A stretch of DNA of 64,000 nt from Nitratireductor arenosus (GTDB taxonomy: Bacteria; Pseudomonadota; Alphaproteobacteria; Rhizobiales; Rhizobiaceae): positions 310,001-374,000 of the forward strand of contig NZ_WPHG01000003.1 of NCBI RefSeq assembly GCF_009742725.1. The letters run 5' to 3'. A program made the position numbers and the translations under genes. Positions 9,415 to 20,217 of this stretch are shown here, in pieces. The first letter of the stretch is position 1; each line of letters opens with the position of its first letter. The notes beneath the pieces were generated by a model, which saw nothing but the letters and a program-made list of their open reading frames with translations, ran no database searches and was not told the DNA's origin.

Positions 9415-11217
9415 ATGAGCGATGCCGGCGCAGGCGACAGCAGGGAGCGTGCCTATCGCGTGCTCGCCCGTAAGTACCGGCCGAACGATTTCCAGGACCT
9501 GATCGGCCAGGAGCCGATGGTGCGCACGCTGACCAACGCGTTCGCGAGCGGGCGCATCGCGCAGGCCTGGATGCTGACGGGCGTACGCGGGGTCGGCAAG
9601 ACCACGACGGCGCGCATTCTGGCCCGCGCCCTCAATTACAAGACCGCGGAAGCCGATCGGCCCTCGATCGATCTCGTCCGGCCGGGCGAGCACTGTCAGG
9701 CGATCATGGAAGGCCGCCATGTCGACGTCATCGAGATGGATGCGGCCTCGCACACCGGCATCGACGACATCCGCGAAATCATCGAGCAGGTCCGCTACGC
9801 TCCGGTGTCGGCTCGCTACAAGGTCTACATCATCGACGAGGTTCACATGCTGTCGACGCAGGCCTTCAACGGCCTGCTGAAGACGCTCGAGGAACCGCCG
9901 CCGCATGTGAAGTTCATCTTCGCCACCACCGAGATCCGCAAGGTGCCGATCACGGTTCTGTCGCGCTGCCAGCGTTTCGACCTGCGCCGCATCGACGCCG
10001 GCCTTATGGTGGAGCATCTGCTTAAGATCGCGGCCAGGGAGGAGATCACCGTCGAGGAGGAGGCGCTGGCAATGATCGCCCGCGCCGCCGAGGGCTCCGT
10101 GCGCGACGCCCTGTCGATCTTCGACCAGGCGATCGCCCACAGCGCCGGCGCGGTGACGGCAGTGACGGTACGCGACATGCTGGGGCTCGCCGATCGTGCC
10201 CGCGTGATCGACCTGTTCGAGAAACTCATGCAAGGTGACATCGCCGCCGCACTTGCCGAGTTCCGGGCCCAGTACGACGCCGGTGCCGATCCGGCCGCCG
10301 TGCTCACCGACCTTGCCGAGTTCACCCATCTCGTCACCCGGCTGCGTTTTGTTCCCGAGGCGGCTAACGACGCCGCCTTGACCGAGGACGAACGCCTGCG
10401 GGGGCCGACGCTGGCTTCATCCCTGTCGGTCCGGGTGCTGTCCCGGACCTGGCAGATGCTCTTGAAAGGCATTCCCGAGGTGCAGGCCTCCAGCCGACCG
10501 GCCAGCGCCGGCGAAATGGTCCTGATCCGCATGGCCCACGCCGCCGACCTGCCGACGCTCGACGAGGTGCTCAAGCGCGTTGACGAGGGCAGTGGGCCCG
10601 CACCGGCCGGCGGGTCGACCCGCACCGCCCCCCAGCCGGGACCAGGCGCCGGCGCGCGCGCGTTCTCCGAGCCTGCCGCGGTCGCGTCGGGCAATGGTGG
10701 CGGCGCGACCATGCGGCTGGCGGTGACGACGCCGGAACCGAGAATGCAGCCGCCACGCAGCGAGACCCAGTCGGCCACGGTCACGCAGCCGGAGCCGGGC
10801 ATTGCCTCGCTTGCCGACATCGCCGCGCTCGCAGACCGCAATCGCGACCTTGCCTTCAAGGTACTGGTCAAACGTTGCGTACGGCTGGTGAAGATCGAGC
10901 CGGGCCGGCTTGCGGTCAGCCTGACCGACGACGCGCCGAAGACGCTTCTGGGCGACATCACCTCCCGCCTTCTGGAATGGACTGGGCGGCGCTGGATCGT
11001 GTCCCTGTCGCGCGAACGCGGCGACGACACGATGGCCGAGAAGGAAGCCAACCTGCGCGAGAGTGCGATTCTCGACGCGCGCGCCGATCCGGAAGTCGCA
11101 GCGATTCTGGCCCGCTTTCCCGGCGCCCGCATCATCGACGTGCGTATCCCCGACGCGGTCGCCGACGACGACCCCATGGTCGAGCCGGCGCCGGACGCCG
11201 ACGAAGACGACAGCTGA
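9415..11217 (+). CDS. dnaX: DNA polymerase III subunits gamma and tau
   Basis: Clamp-loader ATPase of the replicative polymerase. It has Walker [10 protein letters not shown], Walker [11 protein letters not shown], and the sensor region [20 protein letters not shown]. An oligomerisation domain follows, then a proline-rich linker (about residues 400-470) and a C-terminal tau domain. The start at 9415 gives [20 protein letters not shown]; a TTG 54 bp upstream is open but implausible. The zinc-binding cysteines found in E. coli DnaX are largely absent: only GEHC remains, as usual in this order. ybaB follows 16 bp downstream. Confidence 0.96.
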   Translation: MSDAGAGDSRERAYRVLARKYRPNDFQDLIGQEPMVRTLTNAFASGRIAQAWMLTGVRGVGKTTTARILARALNYKTAEADRPSIDLVRPGEHCQAIMEGRHVDVIEMDAASHTGIDDIREIIEQVRYAPVSARYKVYIIDEVHMLSTQAFNGLLKTLEEPPPHVKFIFATTEIRKVPITVLSRCQRFDLRRIDAGLMVEHLLKIAAREEITVEEEALAMIARAAEGSVRDALSIFDQAIAHSAGAVTAVTVRDMLGLADRARVIDLFEKLMQGDIAAALAEFRAQYDAGADPAAVLTDLAEFTHLVTRLRFVPEAANDAALTEDERLRGPTLASSLSVRVLSRTWQMLLKGIPEVQASSRPASAGEMVLIRMAHAADLPTLDEVLKRVDEGSGPAPAGGSTRTAPQPGPGAGARAFSEPAAVASGNGGGATMRLAVTTPEPRMQPPRSETQSATVTQPEPGIASLADIAALADRNRDLAFKVLVKRCVRLVKIEPGRLAVSLTDDAPKTLLGDITSRLLEWTGRRWIVSLSRERGDDTMAEKEANLRESAILDARADPEVAAILARFPGARIIDVRIPDAVADDDPMVEPAPDADEDDS

Positions 11218-11233
11218 ACACGAGGACAGTGCA

Positions 11234-11557
11234 ATGAAGGATCTGATGGGCCTGATGGGCAAGGCCAAGGAAATGCAGGCCAAGTTCGAGGCCATGCAGC
11301 AGGAGATCGCCGAGCTCGAGGCGTCGGGCCAGTCCGGTGGCGGCCTCGTCAACGTCACGCTTTCGGGCAAGGGCGAGATGAAGCGGCTCAAGATTGACCC
11401 GTCCCTGTTCAAAGAGGACGACGTCGAGATCCTGGAAGACCTGATTCTGGCCGCGCACAACGACGCCAAGGCCAAGGCCGAGGCGCTGATGCAGGAAAAG
11501 ACCAAGGAACTGACCGCCGGCCTGCCGATTCCCCCCGGCTTCAAGCTGCCGTTCTAG
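11234..11557 (+). CDS. ybaB: YbaB/EbfC family nucleoid-associated protein
   Basis: Small DNA-binding protein of 107 aa, beginning [20 protein letters not shown]. It has a charged coiled N-terminal helix and the conserved [20 protein letters not shown] core, ending in PPGFKLPF. It binds DNA as a dimer and is encoded next to dnaX and recR in many bacteria. Here the dnaX-ybaB pair is intact, while recR lies about 3.2 kb away on the other strand with four unrelated genes between them. Confidence 0.95.
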   Translation: MKDLMGLMGKAKEMQAKFEAMQQEIAELEASGQSGGGLVNVTLSGKGEMKRLKIDPSLFKEDDVEILEDLILAAHNDAKAKAEALMQEKTKELTAGLPIPPGFKLPF

Positions 11558-11646
11558 ATCGGGCGCCCGGCCGGGCGCGGGGTGACGTCGTTGTCCTTGC
11601 CCGGTCCGCCCTGGTATCCTTCCGCGCAGGCTCCCATATCCGTGCC

Positions 11647-12648
11647 ATGATTCCAATCTCCGTCCTTGACCTGGCGCCGGTCGCCGAAGGCAGCGATGTC
11701 GCCCGATCGCTGGCCAACACGCTCGACCTGGCGCGCCATGCCGAGGGCTGGGGCTACCGTCGCTACTGGCTGGCCGAACACCACAACATGCCCGGCATCG
11801 CCAGCGCCGCCACGGCGGTGGTGATCGGCCAGGTCGCGGCCGCGACCTCGACCATCCGCGTCGGCGCCGGCGGCATCATGCTGCCCAACCACGCGCCGTT
11901 GATGGTCGCGGAAGCCTTCGGCACGTTGGCGGCCCTTTACCCGGGCCGCATCGATCTCGGCCTCGGCCGCGCGCCGGGCACCGACATGGCGACCGCCCAT
12001 GCGCTGCGTCGCGGGCTCAACGCCGATCCCAACGCCTTCCCGCAGGACGTGGTCGAACTGATCGACTGGTTCCGCCCGCCGCAGCCGGGCCAGCGCGTGC
12101 AGGCGGTGCCGGGCGCCGGTCTGGACGTGCCGATCTGGATATTGGGCTCCAGCCTGTTCGGCGCACAGCTCGCTGCCGCGCTCGGCCTGCCTTACGCTTT
12201 CGCCTCGCACTTCGCACCGGCCGAGATGGAAAACGCCGTGCGGATCTATCGCGAACGCTTCAAGCCGTCCGAACAGCTCGCAAAACCCTATGTCATGCTG
12301 GGCATGAGCGTGTTCGCCGCCGAAACCGACGCGGCGGCGCGGCTTTTGTTTTCCTCGCAGCAGCAGGCTTTCGTCAATCTGCGCTCCGGCCGGGCTGGCA
12401 AGCTGCCGCCGCCGGTGGAAAATTACCAGGACACGCTCGACCCGTCCGCCAGGGCGATGGTCGCCCAGGCGCTTTCCTGCGCGGTGGTGGGATCGCCGGA
12501 GACGGTCAAGACCGGCATTGCCGATTTCGCGCGCCGCACCGGCGCCGACGAACTGATCGTCACCGGCCAGATATTCGATCACGCCGCCCGGCTGCGGTCC
12601 TTCGAGATCCTGGCCGATTGCCATCGCGCCCTGGCGCGGGCCGCCTGA
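11647..12648 (+). CDS. Luciferase-like flavin-dependent monooxygenase
   Basis: LLM-class oxidoreductase of 333 aa resembling the MsnO8/alkanal-monooxygenase-like group. It begins [20 protein letters not shown], contains [20 protein letters not shown] and [20 protein letters not shown], and [14 protein letters not shown], all standard for this fold. It would use reduced flavin supplied by a separate reductase. The substrate is unknown. Its stop codon overlaps the start of the next gene by one base, so the two are translationally coupled. Confidence 0.88.
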   Translation: MIPISVLDLAPVAEGSDVARSLANTLDLARHAEGWGYRRYWLAEHHNMPGIASAATAVVIGQVAAATSTIRVGAGGIMLPNHAPLMVAEAFGTLAALYPGRIDLGLGRAPGTDMATAHALRRGLNADPNAFPQDVVELIDWFRPPQPGQRVQAVPGAGLDVPIWILGSSLFGAQLAAALGLPYAFASHFAPAEMENAVRIYRERFKPSEQLAKPYVMLGMSVFAAETDAAARLLFSSQQQAFVNLRSGRAGKLPPPVENYQDTLDPSARAMVAQALSCAVVGSPETVKTGIADFARRTGADELIVTGQIFDHAARLRSFEILADCHRALARAA

Positions 12649-13526
12649 TGGAGGCGCGGCACGACCTCACGGATCGGACGGTACCGGCGAATGATCCGGG
12701 CGCGGCCGGGCTCGATCTCGACGCCTATTTCCGCCGCATCTCCTATCATGGCGAGCGCGCGGCGACGCTGGCGGTGCTGCGGCGGCTTCATCGTCTACAT
12801 CCGCAGGCGATTGCCTTCGAAAATCTCGATCCGCTGCTCGGCCGGCCGGTGAACCTTGACCTGGCTTCTGTACAGGACAAGCTCGTCCGCTCCCGGCGCG
12901 GCGGTTACTGTTTCGAGCACAACCTCCTGTTCTGGCGGGTGCTTGCGGCGCTCGGCTTTGAGGTCACGGGGCTCGCCGCCCGGGTGATGTGGGGCCAGCC
13001 GGACGAAACGGTCATTCCGCGCGCGCATATGCTGCTGCGCATTGCGCTCGACGGCGAGACCTGGCTCGCCGATGTCGGTTTCGGCCGTATGACCCTGACC
13101 GCGCCGTTGCGCCTTGCCGCGGGTGTGGTCCAGTCGACCCCGCACGAGGACTACCGTATCGTCGATGGCGGCGATCACTTTCGGCTGCAGGCCGCGGTCG
13201 ACGGCGACTGGCGTCCCGTCTACCATTTCGACCTGCAGCCGCAGCAGCCGATCGACTACCGGGTCTCCAGCTATTACATGGCGACCCATCCCCAATCGCA
13301 TTTCACCTGGACCATCATGGCCGCCCGGCCGACCCCCGAAGGGCGTTTCACGCTGTCGAACGATCGTCTGACCTTTCGCGGACTGGACGGAACCAACCGG
13401 CAGCGCCGGCTGGAATCGACCGACGATTTCGTCGAAACGTTCCGCACCGATTTCGGCGTCGAAGTCCCCGATCAGGCCGGCTTCGCGGCGCGGATCAGGG
13501 CAACCGGCATCCTGAAAGACGCCTGA
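12648..13526 (+). CDS. nat: Arylamine N-acetyltransferase
   Basis: Acetyl-CoA-dependent arylamine/hydrazine acetyltransferase. The catalytic triad is visible: Cys in RRGGYCFEHN, His in IPRAHMLL and Asp in LADVGFGRM. The N-terminal LDAYFRRISYHGERAATL and IAFENLDPLLGRPV blocks are characteristic. The start at 12648 overlaps the previous stop (TGATG). Length of 292 aa is slightly above the usual 270-280. It is coupled to the flavin monooxygenase, perhaps an aromatic-compound modification pair (inference). Confidence 0.93.
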   Translation: MEARHDLTDRTVPANDPGAAGLDLDAYFRRISYHGERAATLAVLRRLHRLHPQAIAFENLDPLLGRPVNLDLASVQDKLVRSRRGGYCFEHNLLFWRVLAALGFEVTGLAARVMWGQPDETVIPRAHMLLRIALDGETWLADVGFGRMTLTAPLRLAAGVVQSTPHEDYRIVDGGDHFRLQAAVDGDWRPVYHFDLQPQQPIDYRVSSYYMATHPQSHFTWTIMAARPTPEGRFTLSNDRLTFRGLDGTNRQRRLESTDDFVETFRTDFGVEVPDQAGFAARIRATGILKDA

Positions 13527-13528
13527 GC

Positions 13529-14758
13529 TCAGCGCAGCGCCCGTACCAGCCCCGCATCGGGAAAGCAGGTCGGCGCGCGGCCGTTTTTCGTCTGCCAGGC
13601 CCCGATCGAGCGGCGCGTCTTGAAACCGGCCAGACCGTCGGCGCCGCCGACATCGTGGCCGAGCCGTTCCAGCCCGCGCTGCATGGCAGCGATGTCGGCG
13701 CGGTTCAGCCGGTCGATCGCCGTCCAGCCGCCGGCAAAGCGGCGCTCGCCATAGGCGATCCGGTCGGCGGTATGGCCGACGAACAGCGCGTAGACGTCGC
13801 TCTCGTTGTACTGTTTCAACACGTAGAAATTGGGCGTGACGATGAAGGCCGGCCCGAAGCGGCCGGCCGGCATCATCAGATAGCCCTCGCCGGCAAGTTC
13901 GTGCGCTGGAAACGGCTTGCCGCCGACGCGCTTGACGCCCATCGCCGCCCAGTCGGCGATCCGCCGGCCGCGGTCCGGTCCTTCGAGCGCGCAGGACACG
14001 CCCTGCGGCACCGTCACCTCGAACCCCCAGTCGCGCCCGCGCACCCAGCCATGCGCATCGAGATAGCGCGCGATCGAGGCCAGCGTATCGGGTTCGGAAT
14101 TCCAGATATCGGCGCGCCCGTCGCCGTCGCCGTCGGCGGCGAATTTCAGATAGGAACTCGGCAGGAATTGCGGCTGGCCGAGCGCGCCGGCCCAGGACGA
14201 TTTCATGCTGCGCGGGCTGATTTTGTTGCGGTCGGCCAGAACGAGCGCGGCCAGCACCTCGGTGCGGAACATCTCCTTGCGCGTCGACAGGAAGGCCTTG
14301 GTGGCCAGCACCTGGAACGCGTCGTGCGGGATCTTCGCTCGGCCGAAGCCGGATTCGCGGCCCCAGATCGCCAGGACGATCCCGGCCGGCACGCCGTGGC
14401 GCTTTTCGATCGCCGCGAGCGTGCCGCGATGCCGCTTGAGCCGTGCCCGCCCGCCGGCGGTGACGCCGCGCACGGTGTTTTCGTTGAAATAGGCGGCCGG
14501 CGAGCGGAACTCGGCCTGATGCTGGACAGCCGCCGCCTTCTTGCCGGGCAGCACGAGGTCGGGCAGGTCGAGATTGGGCGAGATGTCGGTAAAGGCGGCC
14601 TCGAAGGTTGCGCGCGACACCCCGTTGGCCTTCGCTGCCGGCCACAGATCGGCGTCGAGCCAGGCGCGGAACTGTTTTTCGAGCGAGGACGCGGTTGCCG
14701 GCGCTGTCGCCAAAAGCAGCGCGGCGGCGAGGACGGCAAGGCGGCGCAAGCGTGTCAT
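13529..14758 (-). CDS. Lytic murein transglycosylase (MltB family) with peptidoglycan-binding domain
   Basis: Cleaves peptidoglycan glycan strands to 1,6-anhydro products. The start at 14758 is chosen because GAGGAAATGGAT sits at good spacing, and it gives a signal peptide (MTRLRRLAVLAAALLLATAP). The SLT_2 domain holds the catalytic Glu in AIWGRESGFG and the ALGQPQFLPSSYL block. The last 65 residues form a PG_binding_1 domain (AAMQRGLERLGHDVGGADGL onward). It has 409 aa. It starts 25 bp after recR ends on the same strand. Convergent with nat, with two bases between the stops. Confidence 0.92.
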   Translation of the reverse strand: MTRLRRLAVLAAALLLATAPATASSLEKQFRAWLDADLWPAAKANGVSRATFEAAFTDISPNLDLPDLVLPGKKAAAVQHQAEFRSPAAYFNENTVRGVTAGGRARLKRHRGTLAAIEKRHGVPAGIVLAIWGRESGFGRAKIPHDAFQVLATKAFLSTRKEMFRTEVLAALVLADRNKISPRSMKSSWAGALGQPQFLPSSYLKFAADGDGDGRADIWNSEPDTLASIARYLDAHGWVRGRDWGFEVTVPQGVSCALEGPDRGRRIADWAAMGVKRVGGKPFPAHELAGEGYLMMPAGRFGPAFIVTPNFYVLKQYNESDVYALFVGHTADRIAYGERRFAGGWTAIDRLNRADIAAMQRGLERLGHDVGGADGLAGFKTRRSIGAWQTKNGRAPTCFPDAGLVRALR

Positions 14759-14783
14759 ATCCATTTCCTCGGCGAACAATGCG

Positions 14784-15389
14784 TCAAAACGTGGTCCGCG
14801 ACTTCAGCGCCGCCGCAAGCGTTCCCTCGTCGAGATAGTCGAGTTCGCCGCCGACCGGCACTCCATGGGCAAGTCGCGTCACCTTAACCCCGAGCCCGTC
14901 GAGCTGGTCAGTGATGTAGTGCGCCGTCGTCTGGCCTTCCACCGTCGCGTTGACGGCCAGGATCAGCTCGCCAAATCCGCCGGCCGCCACGCGGTCGACC
15001 AGCGCCTTGATGTTGAGCTCCTCGGGGCCGACGCCGTCAAGCGGCGACAGCGTGCCGCCCAGCACATGGTAGCGCGCATTGATCGCCCCGGCGCGTTCTA
15101 GCGCCCACAGGTCGGCGACATCCTCCACCACGATCAGCGTTGCGGGATCGCGGCGCGCGTCGGTGCACACCGTGCACGGGTCGCAGGTGTCGACATTGCC
15201 GCAGGTCGAGCAGATCCGTACCGTGTCGAGCGCCTCGGCCATGGCCGCCGCCAGCGGTCCCAGAAGCTGCTCCTTTTTCTTGATCAGGTGAAGGGCGGCG
15301 CGCCGCGCCGAGCGCGGGCCGAGGCCGGGCACCTTGGCAAGCAGCTGGATCAGGCGTTCGATCTCGGGACCGGCGATTCGCTTCGACAT
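14784..15389 (-). CDS. recR: Recombination mediator protein RecR
   Basis: Acts with RecO to load RecA at gaps. The 201-aa protein has the helix-hairpin-helix region near [20 protein letters not shown] and a four-cysteine zinc finger ([16 protein letters not shown], about residues 57-72). The Toprim domain starts at [18 protein letters not shown], and the C-terminus has [19 protein letters not shown]. All are complete. It is separated from its usual partners dnaX and ybaB by inserted genes. Confidence 0.96.
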   Translation of the reverse strand: MSKRIAGPEIERLIQLLAKVPGLGPRSARRAALHLIKKKEQLLGPLAAAMAEALDTVRICSTCGNVDTCDPCTVCTDARRDPATLIVVEDVADLWALERAGAINARYHVLGGTLSPLDGVGPEELNIKALVDRVAAGGFGELILAVNATVEGQTTAHYITDQLDGLGVKVTRLAHGVPVGGELDYLDEGTLAAALKSRTTF

Positions 15390-15446
15390 GGCGAATGTCT
15401 ACGTCCAATCCGGCCGCGATTGAAGCGCGCGATGCAGCAAAAGCGC

Positions 15447-16700
15447 TCAGTCGTCGCCGTCCACAACGCGTAGCCGCAGCGAGCCGGTCTTGGATTCGGC
15501 CACTTTGGGCTGGCTGCCGCTGTCGGCCTCTGCCGCCCCGCCGTCGGCCGCGCCCAGTTCCAGGGCTTCGATCTTCTCGCCGCGCTTGGTCACCTTCTCC
15601 GTCGAGGTCAGGATCATGTCGATGTCGCGATTGGCCTGCGAAAAATGCGTCTGGAGCTTGCGCACGCGCTCGTCGAGCCGTCCGACATCCAGCATCAGCC
15701 GCGCCACCTCGCCCTGGATTAGATGTGCCTGCTCGCGCATGCGCGCATCCTTCAGCACCGCCTGGATGACCTGGATCGACAACATCAGCAGCGACGGCGA
15801 CACGATCACGATACGGGCGCGATGGGCGCGCTGCACCAGCGCTTCGAAATTCTCGTGGATCTCGGCGAAGATCGATTCCGACGGCACAAACATGAACGCC
15901 GTCTCCTGGGTCTCGCCCTGGATCAGGTAACGTTCGGAAATCGCCTTGATATGCACGTCGATGTCGCGGCGAAAGGCTTGCGTTGCCTGCTTTTCGGCCT
16001 CCGGGCTTTCGTTTTCGCCGGCCGCCCGGATCGCATTCCACGATTCCAGCGGGAACTTGGCGTCGATCACCAGCGACGGCGCACCGTTCGGCATTCTTAC
16101 CAGGCAGTCCGGCCGGTTGCCGTTCGACAGCGTCGCCTGGAATTCGTAGGCGCCCGACGGCAGCCCGTCGGCGACGATCGCCTCCATGCGCGACTGGCCG
16201 AAGGCGCCGCGCGTCTGCTTGTTGGCGAGAATCTGCTGCAATTGCACGACCTGCCCGGCCAGCGATTGGATATTGCCCTGGGCGGTGTCGATCACGGCCA
16301 GCCGCTCCTGCAGCTTGGCCAGGCTCTCATGCGTGGCGCGGGCCTGCTGGCTCATCGACTGGCCGAGCCGGCCGGTCATGGCGTCGAGCCGTTCGGAGAT
16401 CGCCTTGTTGAGTTCGCCCTGCCGCGACCCGAACACGTCGGCAATGGTCGCCATGCGGCCCTGCATCTCCGATTGCGCGCGTGTGATCTCGGCCATGCGC
16501 GCCTCCGCCTCGCGGGCATGGGCGGCCGCTTCCGCCGCCGCCGTCGCCCGGGTGCGCGCCGCGCGCATCAGCGTCGCGACAAGCAGGACGACCAGCACAA
16601 GGATCAGCCCCGCGCCCGCCAGGAGCGCGTGCGCCACGGTTATCGTCGTGTCCCCGAGCGTGAACAGGGGCTGGGAAAAGAGCGGTTCGATCGGATCCAT
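15447..16700 (-). CDS. rmuC: DNA recombination protein RmuC
   Basis: RmuC family, thought to limit recombination at inverted repeats. Residues 18-45 form a membrane anchor (AHALLAGAGLILVLVVLLVA). A coiled-coil of about 120 residues rich in Ala, Glu and Arg follows, then the RmuC domain with the nuclease-like core GAPSLVIDAKFPLESWNAIR and MFVPSESIFAEIHENFEALV. The C-terminal tail is acidic and low in complexity. Length is 417 aa. It is divergent from def; the rmuC-def-fmt arrangement is common in this order. Confidence 0.93.
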   Translation of the reverse strand: MDPIEPLFSQPLFTLGDTTITVAHALLAGAGLILVLVVLLVATLMRAARTRATAAAEAAAHAREAEARMAEITRAQSEMQGRMATIADVFGSRQGELNKAISERLDAMTGRLGQSMSQQARATHESLAKLQERLAVIDTAQGNIQSLAGQVVQLQQILANKQTRGAFGQSRMEAIVADGLPSGAYEFQATLSNGNRPDCLVRMPNGAPSLVIDAKFPLESWNAIRAAGENESPEAEKQATQAFRRDIDVHIKAISERYLIQGETQETAFMFVPSESIFAEIHENFEALVQRAHRARIVIVSPSLLMLSIQVIQAVLKDARMREQAHLIQGEVARLMLDVGRLDERVRKLQTHFSQANRDIDMILTSTEKVTKRGEKIEALELGAADGGAAEADSGSQPKVAESKTGSLRLRVVDGDD

Positions 16701-16777
16701 CGGACCACCCTAGCCGATTCGAGCGCACCACATAAGATCAAAACAGGAACATTGTCCAAGATGGAGTTGACGCTCCC

Positions 16778-17332
16778 ATGGCCACCGATTACCTGAAGGC
16801 CATGTCGATCAAGCCACTCGTTTTTCTGCCAGACCCCGTCCTGCGCCAGGTGTCCAAACCCCTCGAGCGGGTGGATGAGACCGTGCGGTCGCTCGCCGAC
16901 GACATGCTGGAAACCATGTACGAGGCCCCGGGCATCGGCCTGGCCGCGATCCAGGTCGGCGAGCCGCTGCGTATGCTTGTCATCGATCTGTCCAAGGAGG
17001 ACGAGCCGCGCGCGCCGCAGATCTTCGTCAATCCCGAGATCGTCGCCTCGGTCGACGAGCGCTCGGTCTACGAGGAAGGCTGTCTGTCGATCCCCGACTA
17101 TTATGCCGAGGTCGAGCGACCGGCCGCGGTGACCGTCGACTATGTCGACATCGACGGCAAAAAGCGTCAGGTCGAGGCCGACGGTCTGCTTGCGACCTGC
17201 CTGCAGCACGAGATCGACCACCTCAACGGCGTGCTGTTCATCGACCATCTGTCCAGGCTCAAGCGCGACATGGTGGTCAAGAAATTCAGAAAGATCGCCC
17301 GGGACAAGCCGCCGTCGCGGATGGCGGGCTAG
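16778..17332 (+). CDS. def: Peptide deformylase
   Basis: Removes the formyl group from nascent N-termini. Three family motifs are intact: [10 protein letters not shown], the metal-ligand EEGCLSIP and QHEIDHLNG (HExxH). Two starts are possible: 16778 (184 aa, with GGAG 11 nt upstream) and the in-frame ATG at 16802 ([16 protein letters not shown]), which matches homologs better but has a poorly spaced ribosome site. It is followed by fmt, the enzyme that adds the formyl group to initiator tRNA, on the same strand 80 bp on. Confidence 0.95.
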   Translation: MATDYLKAMSIKPLVFLPDPVLRQVSKPLERVDETVRSLADDMLETMYEAPGIGLAAIQVGEPLRMLVIDLSKEDEPRAPQIFVNPEIVASVDERSVYEEGCLSIPDYYAEVERPAAVTVDYVDIDGKKRQVEADGLLATCLQHEIDHLNGVLFIDHLSRLKRDMVVKKFRKIARDKPPSRMAG

Positions 17333-17412
17333 GACAGCTTGACCTTTGGGCTCTAAACCCGTTTGAAGCGGGGTGGTGGGCGCGTCCCCTTGTCCTTATC
17401 GGATCGTTTAGA

Positions 17413-18348
17413 ATGCCGCTTCGTCTCGTCTTCATGGGCACGCCCGAGTTTTCCGTGCCGACGCTGCGTGCCGTTGCCGCGGCCGGTCACGACATCGCGG
17501 CCGTTTATACCCAGCCGCCGCGCAAGGCCGGACGGCGCGGGCTGGGGGTGACCCGGTCGCCCGTGCACCGCGCCGCCGAGGAACTTGGCCTTCAGGTGCG
17601 CACGCCGGTCTCGCTCAAGGGCGCCGACGAGCAGGCCCGGTTTCGCGATCTGGCGGCCGACGCCGCCGTTGTGGTGGCCTACGGTCTGCTTCTGCCCAGG
17701 CCGATCCTCGACGGCGCCCGGCTCGGCTGCTTCAACGGCCACGCTTCAGCCCTGCCGCGCTGGCGCGGCGCCGCGCCGATCCAGCGCGCGATCATGGCCG
17801 GCGACCGCGAGACGGCGATGATGGTGATGAAGATGGAGGAGGGGCTCGATACCGGTCCCGTCGCCTTGCAAAGGCGGGTCGAGATCGGCCCGGACATGAC
17901 GGCCGGCGAGCTGCACGATATCCTCGCAAGGGGATCGGCCACGCTGATGGTCGAGGCCCTGGCCGCGCTCGAGGCCGGCCGGCTTGCCCTGACGCCGCAG
18001 CCGGCCGAGGGCGTCACCTACGCCAGAAAGATCGACAAGGGCGAAACCCGCATCGATTGGACGCGGCTCGCGGCCGATGTCCACAATCATATTCGCGGCC
18101 TGTCGCCGTTTCCCGGCGCCTGGTGCGAGGCGCGCCTGGCCGCCAAGCCCGAACGGCTGAAAATCCTGCGTTCGGCGCCGGCCGAGGGAACGGGCGCTCC
18201 CGGTACCGTGCTCGACGACGCGCTGACGATTGCCTGCGGAACCGGGGCGGTCCGCCTGGTCGAGCTGCAGCGCGCCGGCGGCAAGCCGATGACGGCCGAG
18301 GCCTTTCTGCGCGGCGCGGCGCTGAGCCGGGGAGACAGGGTGTCATGA
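17413..18348 (+). CDS. fmt: Methionyl-tRNA formyltransferase
   Basis: Formylates Met-tRNA(fMet) using 10-formyltetrahydrofolate. The N-terminus [17 protein letters not shown] and the active-site block [19 protein letters not shown] (catalytic Asn and His) are clear, followed by [14 protein letters not shown]-terminal OB-like domain starts near [17 protein letters not shown]. Its 311 aa is full length. Its last bases overlap the start of a GNAT gene (ATGA), and truA follows, giving a translation and tRNA-modification operon. Confidence 0.96.
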   Translation: MPLRLVFMGTPEFSVPTLRAVAAAGHDIAAVYTQPPRKAGRRGLGVTRSPVHRAAEELGLQVRTPVSLKGADEQARFRDLAADAAVVVAYGLLLPRPILDGARLGCFNGHASALPRWRGAAPIQRAIMAGDRETAMMVMKMEEGLDTGPVALQRRVEIGPDMTAGELHDILARGSATLMVEALAALEAGRLALTPQPAEGVTYARKIDKGETRIDWTRLAADVHNHIRGLSPFPGAWCEARLAAKPERLKILRSAPAEGTGAPGTVLDDALTIACGTGAVRLVELQRAGGKPMTAEAFLRGAALSRGDRVS

Positions 18349-18845
18349 CGGAACCGCGCATCAGGACGGCGACCGACGCCGACCGCGCGGCGATCTTCGC
18401 GGTGGAAGAGGCCGCCTTTTCGCGCACCGACGAGGCCGAACTGGTCGACGCGATCCGCCGCGACGGCGACGCCGTGCTCGAACTGGTCGCCGAACGCGAC
18501 GGTGCGGTCGTCGGTCATGTCCTGTTCTCGCGGCTCGTCGTGGAAGACGGCGCATCCCGCTTTTCGGCCTTTGCGCTGGCGCCGGCCGCAGTTGCCCCGG
18601 ATTTCCAGGGCTGCGGTGTCGGCACGGCGTTGATCCTGGAAGGCCATAGACGCCTGCGCGCGGCCGGCGAACGGCTCGGTGTCGTCCTCGGCGATCCGGC
18701 CTATTACGGCCGCTTCGGGTATACGCACCGGCGCGCGGCCGGTTTCGACAGCCTGTTTCAGGGCGACGCGCTCCAGGCGCTTGCCTGGGGCGGCGCGCCC
18801 ACCGCGGGCCATCTGGTTTACCCGCGCGCCTTCGGCGTCGGTTGA
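18345..18845 (+). CDS. GNAT family N-acetyltransferase
   Basis: YhbS-like acetyltransferase of 166 aa. It starts with an ATGA overlap with fmt, giving [20 protein letters not shown]. The acetyl-CoA site is [20 protein letters not shown] (Q/RxxGxG/A-like), preceded by [10 protein letters not shown]. The acceptor is unknown. Its place between fmt and truA in an overlapping operon suggests a housekeeping role, but homologs of this subfamily have varied substrates. Confidence 0.85.
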   Translation: MTEPRIRTATDADRAAIFAVEEAAFSRTDEAELVDAIRRDGDAVLELVAERDGAVVGHVLFSRLVVEDGASRFSAFALAPAAVAPDFQGCGVGTALILEGHRRLRAAGERLGVVLGDPAYYGRFGYTHRRAAGFDSLFQGDALQALAWGGAPTAGHLVYPRAFGVG

Positions 18846-18850
18846 GCGCC

Positions 18851-19594
18851 ATGCCACGCTACCGGCTCGACATCGAATATGACGGCACCGCCTATGCCGG
18901 CTGGCAGCGCCAGGCCGACCAGCCCTCCGTGCAGGGCGCGATCGAGGCGGCGCTGTTCGCCTTTTGCCGCGAACAGGTGACGCTCGGCGGCGCCGGCCGC
19001 ACCGATGCCGGCGTCCACGCCACCGGGCAGGTCGCGCATTGCGACCTTGACCGGGACTGGCCGGCCAACACCGTACGCGACGCCGTCAACGCCCATCTCC
19101 AGATGGCCGGCGAGACGGTCGTTATCCTGGACGCGGCCAGGGTCGGTCCGGATTTCGATTCGCGCTTCTCCGCTCGCGGCCGGCATTATCTCTACCGCAT
19201 CGTCAATCGCCATCCGCCGCTGACCCTGGAACGAAACTTCGCCTGGCACGTGAAGAAGGAACTCGACGTCGAGGCCATGCACCGGGCCGCGCAGCGCCTG
19301 GTCGGCCATCACGACTTCACCACGTTCCGCTCCGTCCGCTGCCAGTCCAAGAGCCCGGAAAAGACGCTCGACCGTCTCGACGTGACGCGCGCCGGCCCGC
19401 TGATCGAGATCCGCGCCTCGGCGCGCTCCTTCCTGCACAACCAGGTCCGCTCCATGGCCGGCACGCTCAAGCGCGTCGGCGATGGCGGCTGGAGCGCCGA
19501 CGACGTCAGCGCCGCGCTTGCCGCGCGCGACCGCACCGCCTGCGGACCGGTGGCGCCGCCGGGCGGGTTGTGCCTGATCAAAGTCGACTATTGA
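18851..19594 (+). CDS. truA: tRNA pseudouridine(38-40) synthase
   Basis: Converts U38-U40 to pseudouridine in the tRNA anticodon arm. The protein begins [20 protein letters not shown]. The catalytic Asp lies in [15 protein letters not shown], and the [19 protein letters not shown] block is present. Length is 247 aa. The ATG at 18851 fits the family better than the TTG at 18842. It ends the def-fmt-GNAT-truA unit and runs convergent with the dapE operon. Confidence 0.96.
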   Translation: MPRYRLDIEYDGTAYAGWQRQADQPSVQGAIEAALFAFCREQVTLGGAGRTDAGVHATGQVAHCDLDRDWPANTVRDAVNAHLQMAGETVVILDAARVGPDFDSRFSARGRHYLYRIVNRHPPLTLERNFAWHVKKELDVEAMHRAAQRLVGHHDFTTFRSVRCQSKSPEKTLDRLDVTRAGPLIEIRASARSFLHNQVRSMAGTLKRVGDGGWSADDVSAALAARDRTACGPVAPPGGLCLIKVDY

Positions 19595-19616
19595 ACGGCG
19601 CGCCCCGCCCCGGCGA

Positions 19617-20210
19617 TTAAGCCGGCGGCAATGCGTCGAGCCCGAACAGGGCTTGCAGCGTCAACAGCACGCCGATCGACAGCGCCAGCATCAGCGTGAA
19701 CACGCCGGTCGCCAGGCCGGCGCCACGGTCGATCACCGCGTTGGTCAGCCGCCAGGACAGCGCCATCGTCACCAGGAAGGCGAGGAGCGAGAGCAACGCG
19801 GCGAGGTCTTCGGCTCCCGGCGCCAGCAGGCGCACCAGCGTTGCCGGCAGCATCAGCCAGATCAGCAGCGCAGAGCCCCAATTGCTGGCTACCACGTAAG
19901 CCACGAAGCGGTCGCCGACCCCGAGCGGCTTGGCCACCAAGGCCAGGACGACCAGCGGCAGCGCCCAGGTTGCCAGATCGATCACGCCAAGCAGGAACAC
20001 GATCCCGAAACGCCCGCTTGCACCGACCGCGAAATCGCCGGCGAAGCTCGCCCAGCCGACGGTCAGGGCGGGAACCGCCACCACGATGGCATAGAACGAG
20101 TTCCAGAATCCGTCCGCCGACAGGTCGAACAGGCGCACCGCTTCCGGCTTGCCCATCATAAGCCGCCAGGCGCCGGTCATGTAGGTCTGGATATCCTGGG
20201 CTGACGGCAT
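19617..20210 (-). CDS. Hypothetical integral membrane protein downstream of dapE
   Basis: A 197-aa protein with about five hydrophobic segments, for example FYAIVVAVPALTVGWASFAG, VFLLGVIDLATWALPLVVLA, WGSALLIWLMLPATLV and GVFTLMLALSIGVLLTLQAL. The N-terminal 35 residues are soluble (MPSAQDIQTYMTGAWRLMMG). I recognise no catalytic motif. It begins 8 bp after dapE ends on the same strand, a position where homologous membrane proteins are found in related genomes. Function unknown. Confidence 0.8.
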   Translation of the reverse strand: MPSAQDIQTYMTGAWRLMMGKPEAVRLFDLSADGFWNSFYAIVVAVPALTVGWASFAGDFAVGASGRFGIVFLLGVIDLATWALPLVVLALVAKPLGVGDRFVAYVVASNWGSALLIWLMLPATLVRLLAPGAEDLAALLSLLAFLVTMALSWRLTNAVIDRGAGLATGVFTLMLALSIGVLLTLQALFGLDALPPA

Positions 20211-20217
20211 CGGCGGA

